The notes under the pieces are model-generated. The model worked only from the letters and a program-made list of their open reading frames with translations, had not been told where the DNA came from and ran no database searches. Positions 17,169 to 26,133 of a stretch of 64,000 nucleotides of DNA are shown one piece after another. The stretch is from Methanocella_A sp963792125. Its GTDB lineage: Archaea > Halobacteriota > Methanocellia > Methanocellales > Methanocellaceae. Position 1 is the stretch's first letter. Each line of letters opens with the position of its first letter. Location of the stretch: assembly GCA_963792125.1 (NCBI GenBank), contig CAWBVA010000009.1:1-64000 (forward strand). Reading direction: 5' to 3'. A program made the translations under genes and the position numbers.

Positions 17169-17612
17169 ATGACCAAGCAAATGAATAAGTCCTTCCGTGG
17201 CTCCCGCACCTGCGGGGGCGGCACCCACAAGAACCGCAGGGGCGGAGGAAGCCGTGGCGGCCGCGGGCACGCCGGAGCATGCAAGCATCACACCTTCCGC
17301 GCAATGAAGGAAGGCTGGATGTACGGCAAGCACGGCTTCAAGAGGCCTCTTGTCACCCAGACCGACGTCTCGTTCATCAACGTAGGCGAGCTCGATGAGC
17401 TGGCCCCCAGTCTGGTCGAGCGTGGATATGCGTCCGAGAAGGATGGCCAGATCGCCATCAACCTGGACGAGCTGGGCATCGACAAGCTGCTCGGTACCGG
17501 CCGTGTCGCCAGGAAATACCTGATAACGGTAGGTACTGCATCCGCATCGGCCAAGGCAAAAGTTGAAGAGCAAGGCGGACAAATCATATCAGAGACAGAG
17601 ACCTCCGCATAA
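17169..17612 (+). CDS. rpl15: Ribosomal protein L15 (uL15)
   Basis: 147 residues. Late-assembly large-subunit protein (eukaryotic L27a type). Gly/Arg-rich start with GSRTCGGGTHKNRRGGGSRG and the hydrophobic C-terminal strands are present. Last ribosomal gene before secY. Confidence 0.96.
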   Translation: MTKQMNKSFRGSRTCGGGTHKNRRGGGSRGGRGHAGACKHHTFRAMKEGWMYGKHGFKRPLVTQTDVSFINVGELDELAPSLVERGYASEKDGQIAINLDELGIDKLLGTGRVARKYLITVGTASASAKAKVEEQGGQIISETETSA

Positions 17613-17639
17613 CCGGAACCGTATAAAAAAGGTGTCATA

Positions 17640-19172
17640 ATGGCAGAATCTGAAAGGAAGGGTTTAAAAGACTGGTTGCATCCGTTCCTCACCAAGCTCC
17701 CGGCCGTCAAGCGGCCGGAGAAGCACGTCCACTTCCGCAAGAAGCTGATGTGGACGGTGGGGATACTGGTCCTCTATTTCATACTGTCGAACGTAGCCGT
17801 GTTCGGACTGAGCAAAGGCTCCCAGGATGTGCTGGCGGCATACCGTGCGATCTTCGCCGGCGCCACCGGCTCCATCATCCTGCTGGGCATCGGGCCGATA
17901 GTCACGGCGTCGATCGTGCTGCAGCTGCTAGTCGGCGCAGAAATCTTGAAGCTCGACGTCACCGAGACCAAGGACCAGGCGATCTTCCAGGGACTGCAAA
18001 AGCTGATGGTCTTCGTAATGATCATAGTCGAGACCCTTCCCCAGATTTTCGGAGGCTATCTACAGACGGACCCGGGCATTGCCCAGTCGCTGGGCATCGG
18101 CACCGATGTCCTTACACTCATAGTATTCCTGCAGGTCGCGATAGGCGGCGTGCTCATCCTCTACATGGACGAGATCGTGTCCAAGTGGGGTATCGGGAGC
18201 GGCGTCAGCCTGTTCATCGTCGCGGGCATCGCGCAGGCGCTGGTAGGCGGCATCATCAACTGGATGCCCCCGTACCCGACGTCTGCGTTAGGCTTCAGCG
18301 TGCCGATCAACGGCATTCCGCGCGAGAACCTGCCGATAGGAATTATCTTCAAATGGGACTGGCTGGTGACGACCTTCGGCGTCGGCCACTGGCTGTCGCC
18401 GGATAACATCTTCACCTTCCTGTACTCGGGCAATATACTGGCGCTGATCGCGACGATCGCCATCTTCCTGATGGTCGTCTACGTCGAGTCCACGCGCATC
18501 GAGATCCCGCTGGCCCACTCGTCGGTCCGGGGCGCGAGAGGCAAGTTCCCGGTCAAGCTCATCTACGCATCGGTCCTGCCGATGATCCTGGTGCGGGCAC
18601 TGCAGGCGAACTTTCAGATGGTCGGCATGTTCCTGTATAACAACTTCGGCATCGACTGGCTCGGCACGTATAGCAATGGCGTACCGGTTTCCGGGCTGAT
18701 GTTCTACATCAACCCGATCGGGGGCATGCCTGACTGGGTGCCGTCGCTGGCCGCCCAGGCCTACCCGGGTATCCAGCTATGGCAGATCGGCCTGCACGTC
18801 TTCACCGATGCGTTCATCCTCATCGCAGGCGGCATCATCTTCGCCATCTTCTGGGTGGAGACCACGGGCATGGGCGCGTCCCGCGTGGCCAAGCAGATCC
18901 AGAAGAGCGGCATGCAAATCCCCGGCTTCCGCCGGAACGAGCAGGTGATCGAGAAGGTCGTGTCGCGCTACATCCCCAAGGTCACGGTGATAGGTGGCGC
19001 GTTCGTCGGCCTGCTCACGCTGATAGCCAGCCTGTTCGGTGTGCTGGGCGCTGTGTCCGGTACCGGCATGCTGCTGTGCGTGAGCATCATATACCAGCTG
19101 TACGAGAAACTGGCGAGCGAGCAGCTCATGGAAATGCATCCGCTCATACGCAAGTTCCTCGGTGAGGAGTGA
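17640..19172 (+). CDS. secY: Protein translocase subunit SecY
   Basis: 510 residues with ten predicted membrane segments. Channel-forming subunit of the Sec translocon. GSIILLGIGPIVTASIVLQL (plug and TM2 region) and the cytoplasmic loop motif VYVESTRIEIPLAHSSVRG are typical of archaeal SecY. A 27-base gap behind L15 contains CCGTATAAAAAAGG, a possible weak internal promoter, and the site AGGTG before the ATG. Confidence 0.98.
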   Translation: MAESERKGLKDWLHPFLTKLPAVKRPEKHVHFRKKLMWTVGILVLYFILSNVAVFGLSKGSQDVLAAYRAIFAGATGSIILLGIGPIVTASIVLQLLVGAEILKLDVTETKDQAIFQGLQKLMVFVMIIVETLPQIFGGYLQTDPGIAQSLGIGTDVLTLIVFLQVAIGGVLILYMDEIVSKWGIGSGVSLFIVAGIAQALVGGIINWMPPYPTSALGFSVPINGIPRENLPIGIIFKWDWLVTTFGVGHWLSPDNIFTFLYSGNILALIATIAIFLMVVYVESTRIEIPLAHSSVRGARGKFPVKLIYASVLPMILVRALQANFQMVGMFLYNNFGIDWLGTYSNGVPVSGLMFYINPIGGMPDWVPSLAAQAYPGIQLWQIGLHVFTDAFILIAGGIIFAIFWVETTGMGASRVAKQIQKSGMQIPGFRRNEQVIEKVVSRYIPKVTVIGGAFVGLLTLIASLFGVLGAVSGTGMLLCVSIIYQLYEKLASEQLMEMHPLIRKFLGEE

Positions 19173-19178
19173 GAGAGC

Positions 19179-19829
19179 ATGCAGATCGTCCTCTTTGGCC
19201 CGCCGGGTGCCGGTAAAGGCACCCAGGCCAAGTTCCTGTCCGAAGAGTTCAACATACCACACATCTCCACGGGGGACATCCTCCGCGAGAACGTCAAAAA
19301 AGGCACCGCACTGGGCATGAAGGCCAAGTCTTACATGGACAAAGGCGAACTGGTCCCGGACCAGCTCCTGAACGACCTGGTCCGGAGCCGGCTCGAGGAG
19401 CCCGACACGAAGAAAGGCTTCCTGCTCGACGGATACCCGAGGACGATACCGCAGGCAAAGGCATTAGACGAGATCATGGACGACCTGAACCGGAAGCTCG
19501 ACGCCGTCGTCAACATCGACGTAGGCACGAACGCGCTGGTGAAGCGTCTGTCCGGCAGGCGCATATGCAAGGGCTGCGGCGCCTCATATCACGTCGAGTT
19601 CAACCCTCCGGCGGTCGCAGACGTCTGTAACGCCTGTGGCGGCGAGCTGTACCAGCGCGCCGACGACAGCGAAGTGGCGATCAAGAACCGGCTGGCTGTG
19701 TACAAGAAACAGACCCAGCCTGTGCTTGACTACTACAAGAAGAAGGGCGTCCTGATAGATATCGACGGGGACAGGGAGATCGAGGAAGTCAAGGCCGACG
19801 TCATAAGCGCGCTCGAAGAGCTCGCGTGA
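19179..19829 (+). CDS. adk: Adenylate kinase, zinc-lid type
   Basis: 216 residues. Converts AMP and ATP to two ADP. P-loop GPPGAGKGTQ at residues 7-16, NMP-binding HISTGDILRENV, and a LID with a four-cysteine zinc site (CKGC and CNAC). This long bacterial-type enzyme is found in Methanosarcina relatives, unlike the short AdkA of other archaea. Six bases behind secY, as in many prokaryotes. Confidence 0.97.
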   Translation: MQIVLFGPPGAGKGTQAKFLSEEFNIPHISTGDILRENVKKGTALGMKAKSYMDKGELVPDQLLNDLVRSRLEEPDTKKGFLLDGYPRTIPQAKALDEIMDDLNRKLDAVVNIDVGTNALVKRLSGRRICKGCGASYHVEFNPPAVADVCNACGGELYQRADDSEVAIKNRLAVYKKQTQPVLDYYKKKGVLIDIDGDREIEEVKADVISALEELA

Positions 19830-19889
19830 CCGGCCGTACTTTTTTATATCATCCAGCTTATATTTACAAGTATATACGAGGGGACAGCG

Positions 19890-20693
19890 ATGAGCGATAA
19901 TAAGAAAAAGGGCAGGAAACGGGGCGCAGGCGTCCCGAATCCGGAGCCCTCAAATCAGGAGTCCGACAAGGCCGGGCCCCAGAACTTCGAATCTAAGGTA
20001 CCGGCGAAAGAGCCGGAGATCGTGCCTGAGAAAGCCACTCCCGCAAAGCCCGAGGCCGCTAAGGAGCAGACGAAGAAGGACTCCCGGAAGAAACTGTTCA
20101 ACCTGATCGAGAACGGCATACTGGTCTTCGGCTTCCTGATCATGTTCGGCTCCATATTCCTGGCCAACGAAGTGCGGCCTATCGTGGCAGGCACTGTAAA
20201 CGTGATCGTCGCTCCCATTACTGCGACCATGCCCTTCTATATCGTCGTCCTCGCCATCGCGGCAATTGTCACTGTATTATCCACCTTCATCCAGAAGTAC
20301 ACCATGGACTGGGAACTGATGCGTCGCGTGACGCAAAAGAACCAGATGTTGTCAAAAGAGATGCGTGAGGCCCAGCTCGCCGGCAACAAGGCCAAGGTCA
20401 AAAAACTGCAGGAAGAGCAGATGGCAGGCATGCAGGACCAGACACAACTGTCCAAGCAGCAGCTGAAGCCCATGGGTTTCCTGATGATCATCTCGATCCC
20501 GCTGTTCTTCTGGGCATACTGGTACCTGAGCGAGCACCCGGACCTGACGATGGTGTTCCCGTTCGCGGGTACCGTCACGCTCCTGCAGGGCGCGTTCTTC
20601 ATCTTCCCCTGGTGGATCGTCTGGTCGATGCTGTGCTCGTTCGGCATCAGCCAGGTCGTCCGAAAGGCGTTTAACGTAGGGATTGCCTCATGA
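19890..20693 (+). CDS. DUF106 membrane insertase (Ylp1/EMC3/TMCO1 family)
   Basis: 267 residues. About 70 charged N-terminal residues, a membrane helix near 73-95, a second near 110-130, a cytoplasmic coiled coil (about 140-190, with EMREAQLAGNKAKVKKLQEEQ), and two more helices. This is the archaeal Oxa1/YidC-like family, thought to assist membrane-protein insertion together with Sec. It lies between adk and cmk in most euryarchaea. An upstream AT-rich sequence (TTATATTTACA near 19859) may be a separate promoter. Confidence 0.88.
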   Translation: MSDNKKKGRKRGAGVPNPEPSNQESDKAGPQNFESKVPAKEPEIVPEKATPAKPEAAKEQTKKDSRKKLFNLIENGILVFGFLIMFGSIFLANEVRPIVAGTVNVIVAPITATMPFYIVVLAIAAIVTVLSTFIQKYTMDWELMRRVTQKNQMLSKEMREAQLAGNKAKVKKLQEEQMAGMQDQTQLSKQQLKPMGFLMIISIPLFFWAYWYLSEHPDLTMVFPFAGTVTLLQGAFFIFPWWIVWSMLCSFGISQVVRKAFNVGIAS

Positions 20694-21217
20694 TCATCAC
20701 ACTGAGCGGGCAGCCGGGCTCCGGCAAGACGTCCGTCGCCAAAGAGATCGCCGAGAAATACGGCTTCGTCATCATCTCCGCAGGCGAGCAGTTCCGCAAA
20801 CTCGCCGCCGAGCGGGGCATGTCCCTGGAAGACTTCGGCAAGCTCGCGGAAACAGACAAGTCGATCGATCTGGCTATCGACCAGCGCCAGAAGGAGCTTT
20901 CGACGAAGCACCCTAACGTGATCGTAGAAGGCAGGCTCGCCGGCTGGACCATCGACGCCGACCTCAAGATATGGCTCAAGACGCCGCTGCGCGTCCGCGC
21001 CGAACGCATCGCGAAGCGGGAGGAAATCCCCGTACACAGGGCCTTCGACGAGACCGAGACCCGGCAGAAGTGCGAGATATTACGGTACAAGACCTTCTAC
21101 GAGATCGATCTCACCGACCTGTCCTGCTACGACCTGATCATTGACACAAGCAAATGGGATGCCCACGGCGTCTCGAACATCATTTTCAAAGCCGTGGAAG
21201 AGCTGAAGCGACAATGA
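20690..21217 (+). CDS. cmk: Cytidylate kinase, archaeal type
   Basis: 175 residues. Phosphorylates CMP/dCMP. P-loop GQPGSGKTSV at residues 7-16, EGRLAGW and RAERIAKREEI (LID arginines) are visible. The start overlaps the DUF106 stop by four bases, and its own stop overlaps the cbf5 start, so these are tightly coupled. Confidence 0.94.
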   Translation: MIITLSGQPGSGKTSVAKEIAEKYGFVIISAGEQFRKLAAERGMSLEDFGKLAETDKSIDLAIDQRQKELSTKHPNVIVEGRLAGWTIDADLKIWLKTPLRVRAERIAKREEIPVHRAFDETETRQKCEILRYKTFYEIDLTDLSCYDLIIDTSKWDAHGVSNIIFKAVEELKRQ

Positions 21218-22210
21218 TGTCCCATGCCCCGGTCCAGCGCGAATGGCTCGTGAAGGCGAACGATACGGCACAGGGCTACGGCAAAGACCCTTACAAGCGG
21301 ACCATACCTGAGCTGCTGGAGAAGGGCGTTATCAACCTCGATAAGCCGCCCGGGCCGACCAGCCATGAGGTTGTCTCCTGGGTCAAAGGCATCCTGCACA
21401 TCAAGCGAGCAGGCCACAGCGGCACCCTCGACCCCCGCGTTACCGGCGTCCTGCCCACCATGCTTGGCGACGCTACCCGGCTCGTCAGAGTCCTGCTCCT
21501 TACGGGCAAAGAATACGTCTGCGTCATGCGCCTCCATGAGTGATGTCCCCGAAGGCAAGGCCCGGCGCATCATGGACGAGTTCGTAGGCGTCATTTACCA
21601 GCGGCCGCCATTAGTATCCGCCGTTAAGCGACAGGTCCGCAAACGCACGATCTATTATATCAAGTTCCTCGAGATGGTCGGCAGAGACGTCCTTTTCATC
21701 GTCGGCTGCGAGGCCGGCACCTACATCCGTAAGTTATGTCATGACATCGGCGAAGCCATCGGCAGCGGCGCCCACATGTACGAGCTGCGGCGCACCCGTA
21801 GCGGCCCCTTCGGCGAGGACGAGTCGCTCATCACGCTGCACACGCTGAAAGACGCCTACGAGATATGGAAAGAGACCGGCGAAGAAGGCCCGATGCGCAA
21901 GTGCATTTACCCCATGGAGTACGCACTCCGCGACCTGGCCCAGATCGTCATCAAGGACAGTGCCGTCGACGCCCTGGCCCGCGGCGCATCGCTGGGCGTG
22001 CAGGGCATCAGCAAGCTGGAGACCGGGATCATGCCCGGCGACATGGTCGCAGTGTTCACCCACATGGGCGAAGTCGTCTCCATCGGCCGTGCTAAAATGA
22101 CCTCGGAAGAGATGATGAAGGCCACCGAAGGACAGGTCATGGAAACGGCTGCCGTAGTCATGACGCCTGGAATATACCCTTCAGGATGGAAGAAAGCCGA
22201 ACATAAATGA
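21214..22210 (+). CDS. cbf5: tRNA/rRNA pseudouridine synthase Cbf5, one frameshift
   Basis: Catalytic subunit of H/ACA guide RNPs. First frame gives VINLDKPPGPTSHEV and the catalytic-Asp motif GHSGTLDPRVTGVLP up to GKEYVCVMRLHE and a TGA at 21541. The second frame, open from 21537 (ATGAGTGATG), continues VPEGKARRIMDEFVGVIYQRPP, then GTYIRKLCHDIGEAIGSGAH and the PUA domain to 22210. Removing one base in 21537-21542 restores RLHxDVPEGK as in relatives. Because the gene is essential, an assembly indel is likely; a real split with an overlapping ATG restart is the less likely alternative. Confidence 0.92.
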
Positions 22211-22259
22211 CTTCCGTCCCGGCGCCATTCCGGGGTATTGTCGCTTTTCTTTACTTCGT

Positions 22260-23342
22260 TTACCTGTCAAAACAGCCTATACACGGGTCGAATGTCATCG
22301 TGATCATGCCTACGTCAGACAGGTGCATCCCTTTGATCACCGGAACCAGGCCCAATCCGTTGGCGTAGGTCGATGTCCTGATCTTGACGCGATCAAGCTC
22401 CTTCGACTTTTTCCCGCGTATGTAGTAGAAGAGCTCTCCTCTCGGCGCTTCCACACAGGTAAAGTTTTCGCCGTCAGGAAGTGCCTCCGGCTTTGATAAA
22501 AAGGTCGCCTGGTGCGCTATCCAGCAGCGGCAGGCACTGCCTGATGATGTCTATGGACTGGTAGAGCTCTCTGAATCCGTGACCATAGTCCTCGCCCAGC
22601 AATCGCCATCCTTCTCTACGACCGGCGTTACCTTGATCTCCCGATACGAGAGATACGGCGAAACACTCCGGAGATCATAGGGCACATTGCTCCCGCGGGC
22701 GATGGGACCGACGACACCTAAATCCTTGGCGAGCTGTTCACTCAGAACACCCACGCCTTGCATGCGTTGGCGAATTGTGTGGCTCTTCGTCACCATGTCT
22801 TCGATATCCCGGCATTTCTTCTCCAGTGCGTCGCAAAAAGCGTCGATTTCCCTGGACAGTACGGGGTCGATGTCCCGCTTGACCCCTCCGATCACGTTCA
22901 TCCCGTGAAGAATGCGGTCCCCCGACGTATGCTCGAACACGTCCAGCACCATTTCGCGGGTGCGCATGCAGTGCATGAACAGGTTTTCGAATCCCGTGGC
23001 TTCCATTGTCAATCCCGTCGCCAGCAGGTGACTGTGCAGGCGTTCGAGCTCTAGCATGATCGTCCTGATGATCTGAGCTCTTCGCGGAATATCCATGCCC
23101 ATGAGACTTTCCACAGTGAGGGAATAGCAGGTCGAGTGGTGTTGCGTGCATATGCCGCAAACCCGCTCCGAGAGGTATAGCGCTTTATTGTAGTCCCACT
23201 CGAACTTTTTCTCCAGCCCCCTGTGGGCGAAGCCGACTTCAAGCTCAACGTCCGTTATAATCTCGCCGTCCAGGGTTATCCTGGCATGTATAGGCTCGTG
23301 AAGCACGGGGTGTTGCGGGCCGAATTGTATGGTCGTCTTCAT
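22260..23342 (-). CDS. Group 4 [NiFe]-hydrogenase large subunit (EchE-like), frameshifted
   Basis: Related to EchE/CooH/NuoD. FGPQHPVLHEP starts the protein. Both nickel motifs are present: RVCGICTQHH (residues about 62-71) and the C-terminal DPCIGC. The 263-residue first frame ends near 22551; the middle piece (FRELYQSIDIIRQCLPLLD) and the end (CVEAPRGELFYYIRG to DPCIGCFDR) are in other frames, needing shifts near 22560 and 22500. No other hydrogenase subunits are nearby. It starts four bases behind a MerB-like gene, so the two form an operon. A true Ech complex would need partners encoded elsewhere. Confidence 0.85.
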
Positions 23343-23346
23343 TTTT

Positions 23347-24213
23347 TCACTTCAGCATATCTCCGAAGATGTTCCTGCCGTACTCCACGGCTTCGTCCAG
23401 CGAGTATCGCTCACCGTTTTCAAACTGAGGGTTCGTCCACATCCACTGGCAGAGCTCATCGTCCGAGCAGAAGAAGTTGATGTAAGGGCAACATGTGTCC
23501 GAGACTCGCCCGCACGCCTCTCCGCCATTGACGCAGGCGACGATACCTTCGGGTATGCTGGAAACGATCCTGGAGCCCTCGATGACAATCCGAAGTTCCC
23601 GGTCACATTCGACGCACCGGGATATGACCGTGGTGTCCTCCCCAAGCATGGCATGGATGCCGAGGGCATCTATCGCACAAAGAGCGAAAACCTCGTGTCC
23701 GTCCTTAAACCGGACACGGTGACGTGTCTCGGTGGCTGAAAACGGGTACGATGATATTATTCTGCCATCCTTTTTCACAAGGATGTCGGCATGATAGAGC
23801 TTTTCTGTCGTCCGCTCGACGTCTGCCGCAGATCTTATCCCTAGCTCGTCCATTATTTGCTGATTGGACGGTGGCTTTCCGTTATTTGCGAAACTTTTCA
23901 GGATGAATTTCCTTATCTCGTCCTCTTCTGGCGTCAAATCAGCCCGGGCGACCCTGCCTCTCACCGTGCTTTCCAGCGCTTTGATCAACCTTCTTCCGGG
24001 AGGCACATATTCCTCGCAGGTTACATTCCCGGCGGCAGGCCCGCAATCACAGCCTCCGTAAATCAATGGCCCGAAAAAGTTCATCAATGGCATAGCGCAG
24101 GGCTTACAAACGATCTTGCCGTCGTAGTCCAGCTTGCACTCTGCGCACATCTCCCTGCCGCAGAGGGTGCATTTATCGACGGCGTCGACATCCGGGTGCA
24201 AGTAACACTTCAT
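23347..24213 (-). CDS. MerB-like (alkylmercury lyase family) protein with N-terminal zinc finger
   Basis: 288 residues. Residues 3-40 form a B-box-like zinc finger (CYLHPDVDAVDKCTLCGREMC). A winged-helix segment follows (about 92-150, LTPEEDEIRKFILKSF, KPPSNQQIMDELGI), then a MerB catalytic fold. FALCAIDALG aligns with WCALDTL of MerB, keeping the residues equivalent to C96 and D99; ISRCVEC and VSDTCCPYINFF match the C117 and C159 regions. MerB cleaves carbon-mercury bonds, but this cluster has no merA; another metal or thiol substrate is possible. Divergent from an arsR gene and joined to echE by a four-base gap. Confidence 0.8.
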   Translation of the reverse strand: MKCYLHPDVDAVDKCTLCGREMCAECKLDYDGKIVCKPCAMPLMNFFGPLIYGGCDCGPAAGNVTCEEYVPPGRRLIKALESTVRGRVARADLTPEEDEIRKFILKSFANNGKPPSNQQIMDELGIRSAADVERTTEKLYHADILVKKDGRIISSYPFSATETRHRVRFKDGHEVFALCAIDALGIHAMLGEDTTVISRCVECDRELRIVIEGSRIVSSIPEGIVACVNGGEACGRVSDTCCPYINFFCSDDELCQWMWTNPQFENGERYSLDEAVEYGRNIFGDMLK

Positions 24214-24270
24214 GTTTTAGCTCCGACCTGTGGACTGGCATTCGCCTTCACGATGATATCGCTCAGAACC

Positions 24271-24306
24271 TATATATAGCATATGCTTGTACATAAATAC
24301 ATATGT
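24271..24306. promoter_or_regulatory. Divergent promoter/operator between merB-like and arsR
   Basis: The 89-base gap between the two start codons contains the palindrome CTATATATAG (24271-24280), usable as a TATA box in either direction, and two CATATG boxes (24281-24286 and 24300-24305) spaced 13 bases apart, one covering the arsR start. Symmetry and position suit an ArsR operator. Inference only. Confidence 0.45.
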
Positions 24307-24641
24307 TCAATGGTGATATGACCACCGCCCAAAAATGTTTCTTCAGCGCATTAAGCGATGAAAACCGGCTGACTATACTCCATGTACTAAGAAACGACGG
24401 CCCCATGTGCGTGAATGACATTTGTAAGGCCACGGAAAAAGACCAGTATACGGTTTCCCACCACCTGGCCTGTTTAAGGAACTGCGGGCTTGTCAACAGC
24501 GAAAAAAGGGGTAAGTACGTCTTCTACTCCATCAAGGACGAGATCGTCATGCAGATAATCGACCTGTCGGATATCCACGTCAGGAACACGATCCAGGGGA
24601 TACTCTCATGCGAAGTCGTCAACCAAAAACGGACAAAGTGA
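24303..24641 (+). CDS. ArsR-family metal-responsive repressor
   Basis: 112 residues, winged helix. AQKCFFSALSDENRLTILHVL, then CVNDICKAT and the recognition helix QYTVSHHLACLRNCGLV, then the wing KRGKYVFYSI. The CxxxxC of CVNDIC takes the place of the ELCVCDL metal site of ArsR/CadC, and three further Cys (including HHLACLRNC) give many possible ligands. It probably controls the divergent MerB-like/EchE pair and the ferredoxin 15 bases downstream. Start could also be the Met at position 6. Confidence 0.85.
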   Translation: MFNGDMTTAQKCFFSALSDENRLTILHVLRNDGPMCVNDICKATEKDQYTVSHHLACLRNCGLVNSEKRGKYVFYSIKDEIVMQIIDLSDIHVRNTIQGILSCEVVNQKRTK

Positions 24642-24656
24642 CCTGGCTGTGGCATT

Positions 24657-24972
24657 ATGAGTGACTGTTGCAGCGAGCCCCGGGATGGCAACTTTTACCG
24701 GGCCAGGACCAAATCAGGAAAAAAGTGGACTCCTCATTTCATCGAATTTGTTGATGCGGGTAAATGCGCTGGCTGCGGGCTGTGTACTGAAGTTTGCTCC
24801 CGCGGTGTTTACGAGATGCAGGAGATCGACGGGAAAAAGATCTTCAGTGCCAGTCAACCCCGGCAACTGCGTCGGAGACGGGAGCTGTCACATGGTTTGT
24901 AAAACAAGCGCGATCGTTTGTCAGCCCATGGCCATGGCTCGTAAGAACCTCGTACCACCATCACCGGAATGA
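24657..24972 (+). CDS. Two-cluster ferredoxin, one frameshift
   Basis: Begins MSDCCSEPRDGNFYRARTKS; a first cluster motif CAGCGLCTEVC lies near residues 37-47. The frame then breaks near 24850; one base less gives FSAVNPGNCVGDGSCHMVCK, the second cluster, ending at 24972. The second motif is atypical (C-x5-C-x3-C), similar to nitrogenase-associated ferredoxin III types. Likely electron carrier for the cluster, co-transcribed with arsR. Confidence 0.7.
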
Positions 24973-25019
24973 CTGCCCGATTATAAAAAGAAAAAGGTTA
25001 AATGATAGTAGTGGATATT

Positions 25020-25144
25020 GCGGGGCTGCGGGGCTTTGTTCAAAATACCCCCTGACTCGCGACACCGGACGCCAGTGCCGAAGGCATATATTGCGATAGT
25101 TTTTGAGGGGCGCACGGGGAACTTTTATAAAAAGTTCCCCTGAC
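25020..25144 (+). repeat. Three-hairpin repeat, copy 1
   Basis: Hairpin 1 imperfect (GGGGCTTTG .. ACCCCC, about 25031-25053); GACACCGGAC linker; hairpin 2 TGCCGAAGGCA at 25076-25086; spacer GCGATAGTTTTTGAGGGG; hairpin 3 at 25116-25140 (GGGGAACTTTT / AAAAGTTCCCC). Its end CCTGAC joins directly onto the remnant of a tRNA-Ser gene. Confidence 0.85.
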
Positions 25145-25242
25145 AGTCGGTAAGGCGCAAGCCTGGAATTCGTGGACTTTTCCACAAACCAGCGAGCTTG
25201 TGAGGTGCAAGTCTCTCAAGGGTTCAAGTCCCTTCCCCGGCG
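25145..25242 (+). tRNA. tRNA-Ser(GGA) remnant with intron, 5' part missing
   Basis: From 25145 (nucleotide A14) the sequence fits a type II tRNA. Anticodon stem CAAGC (25158-25162) pairs with GCTTG (25196-25200). The loop is C-T-GGA-A, then a 26-base insert (25169-25194), then A. The insert makes a bulge-helix-bulge: CTGG pairs with CCAG (25189-25192), flanked by three-base bulges AAT and CGA, the normal splicing signal at position 37/38. Variable arm, T-arm (AAGGG/CCCTT) and acceptor strand CCCCGGC plus discriminator G follow. The 5' acceptor strand GCCGGGG and 5' D-stem are absent; the repeat occupies their place. Confidence 0.75.
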
Positions 25243-25248
25243 CTTAAC

Positions 25249-25389
25249 AGTTTTAGAGGGGCCGTCGGAGAACCTTTTTCAAAAAGGTTCTCCTGACTCT
25301 CGACGCCGACACATGTGCCGAAGGCACCATTGTAAGGATCGTTTTTGAAGGGGTGCAAGGGGGGACTTTTTCCCAAAAAGTCCCCCCTG
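25249..25389 (+). repeat. Three-hairpin repeat, copy 2 (behind tRNA-Ser)
   Basis: Starts six bases behind the tRNA-Ser remnant. Hairpin 1 is a perfect 13-bp stem with a single C loop (25267-25293); hairpin 2 GTGCCGAAGGCAC (25315-25327); hairpin 3 at 25359-25387 (GGGGGGACTTTTT with AAAAAGTCCCCCC). Stem bases differ from copy 1 but pair fully. Confidence 0.9.
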
Positions 25390-25572
25390 TACACTTTGCC
25401 AATATCATAATAAAGTGTCCCCCTGTCAGGCCCACCCTCGCGCCCGCGCGCGAGCCGCCGCCCAGCCCGACATTTAACCGCCTATCGCGATGCGTTGCGC
25501 TCACCCCACAATAGTGATCCTCCATTCATTTTTCGCTTCAGGATTTTAAGCCCGGACGTGCCATTATGCATG

Positions 25573-26133
25573 ATGGAAGAAAAGACCGAGAAGGAAAAAA
25601 TGATGGCCGGAGAGCTTTATCTCGCGTCGGACCCGGAACTAGCCTCCGACAGGCTGCGGGCGAGGAGGCTGACGGTAGACTATAACGCAACTTTCGAGGG
25701 CGAGGCCAATCGCCGGTCCCGCATCCTGCAGGAGCTTTTTGGCAGCCTGGGGCCTGGCGCCGAGATCGAGCAGCCGTTCTATTGTGACTACGGGTATAAC
25801 ATATACGCCGGCAGCCGCCTGTACATGAATTTCGGCTGTGTCGTGCTGGACTGTAACCGGGTGACTATCGGCGATGACGCCCTGTTCGGGCCTTACGTGC
25901 AAATATACGCAGCTACTCATCCCATCGACCCGGCTGTCCGCAAGTCGAAGCGTGAGCTTTCGGCCCCCGTCCGCATAGGCAATAACGTCTGGATCGGCGG
26001 AGGGGCCATCATTCTCCCGGGCGTCACGATTGGTGACAATATGACGATAGGGGCGGGAAGTGTAGTGGCCGGCGATATCCCGGCGAATGTCGTCGCTGCC
26101 GGAAATCCCTGTACGGTAAAGAAACAATTATGA
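25573..26133 (+). CDS. Hexapeptide O-acetyltransferase (maltose/galactoside type)
   Basis: 186 residues. Left-handed beta-helix acetyltransferase using acetyl-CoA. N-terminal helices (MMAGELYLASDPELASDRLRA, residues 10-30), then NIYAGSRLYMNFGCVVLD, the catalytic His in ATHPID, IGNNVWIGGGAIILPGVTIGD and the CoA-site AGNP. Acceptor unknown, probably a sugar. Alternative starts one codon earlier or at the MMAG Mets (25603). Stands alone on this strand between the repeat-rich region and a membrane protein gene. Confidence 0.88.
   Translation: MEEKTEKEKMMAGELYLASDPELASDRLRARRLTVDYNATFEGEANRRSRILQELFGSLGPGAEIEQPFYCDYGYNIYAGSRLYMNFGCVVLDCNRVTIGDDALFGPYVQIYAATHPIDPAVRKSKRELSAPVRIGNNVWIGGGAIILPGVTIGDNMTIGAGSVVAGDIPANVVAAGNPCTVKKQL

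Noticed and set aside
25246..25400. CRISPR array from the repeated hairpins
   Set aside because: Copies are dispersed, not regularly spaced, vary in stem sequence and there are no cas genes.
25360..25400. Repeat hairpins as simple intrinsic terminators only
   Set aside because: T-runs lie inside the stem, not behind it, and three hairpins in fixed order with spacer conservation exceed what a terminator needs; kept as a possible partial role.
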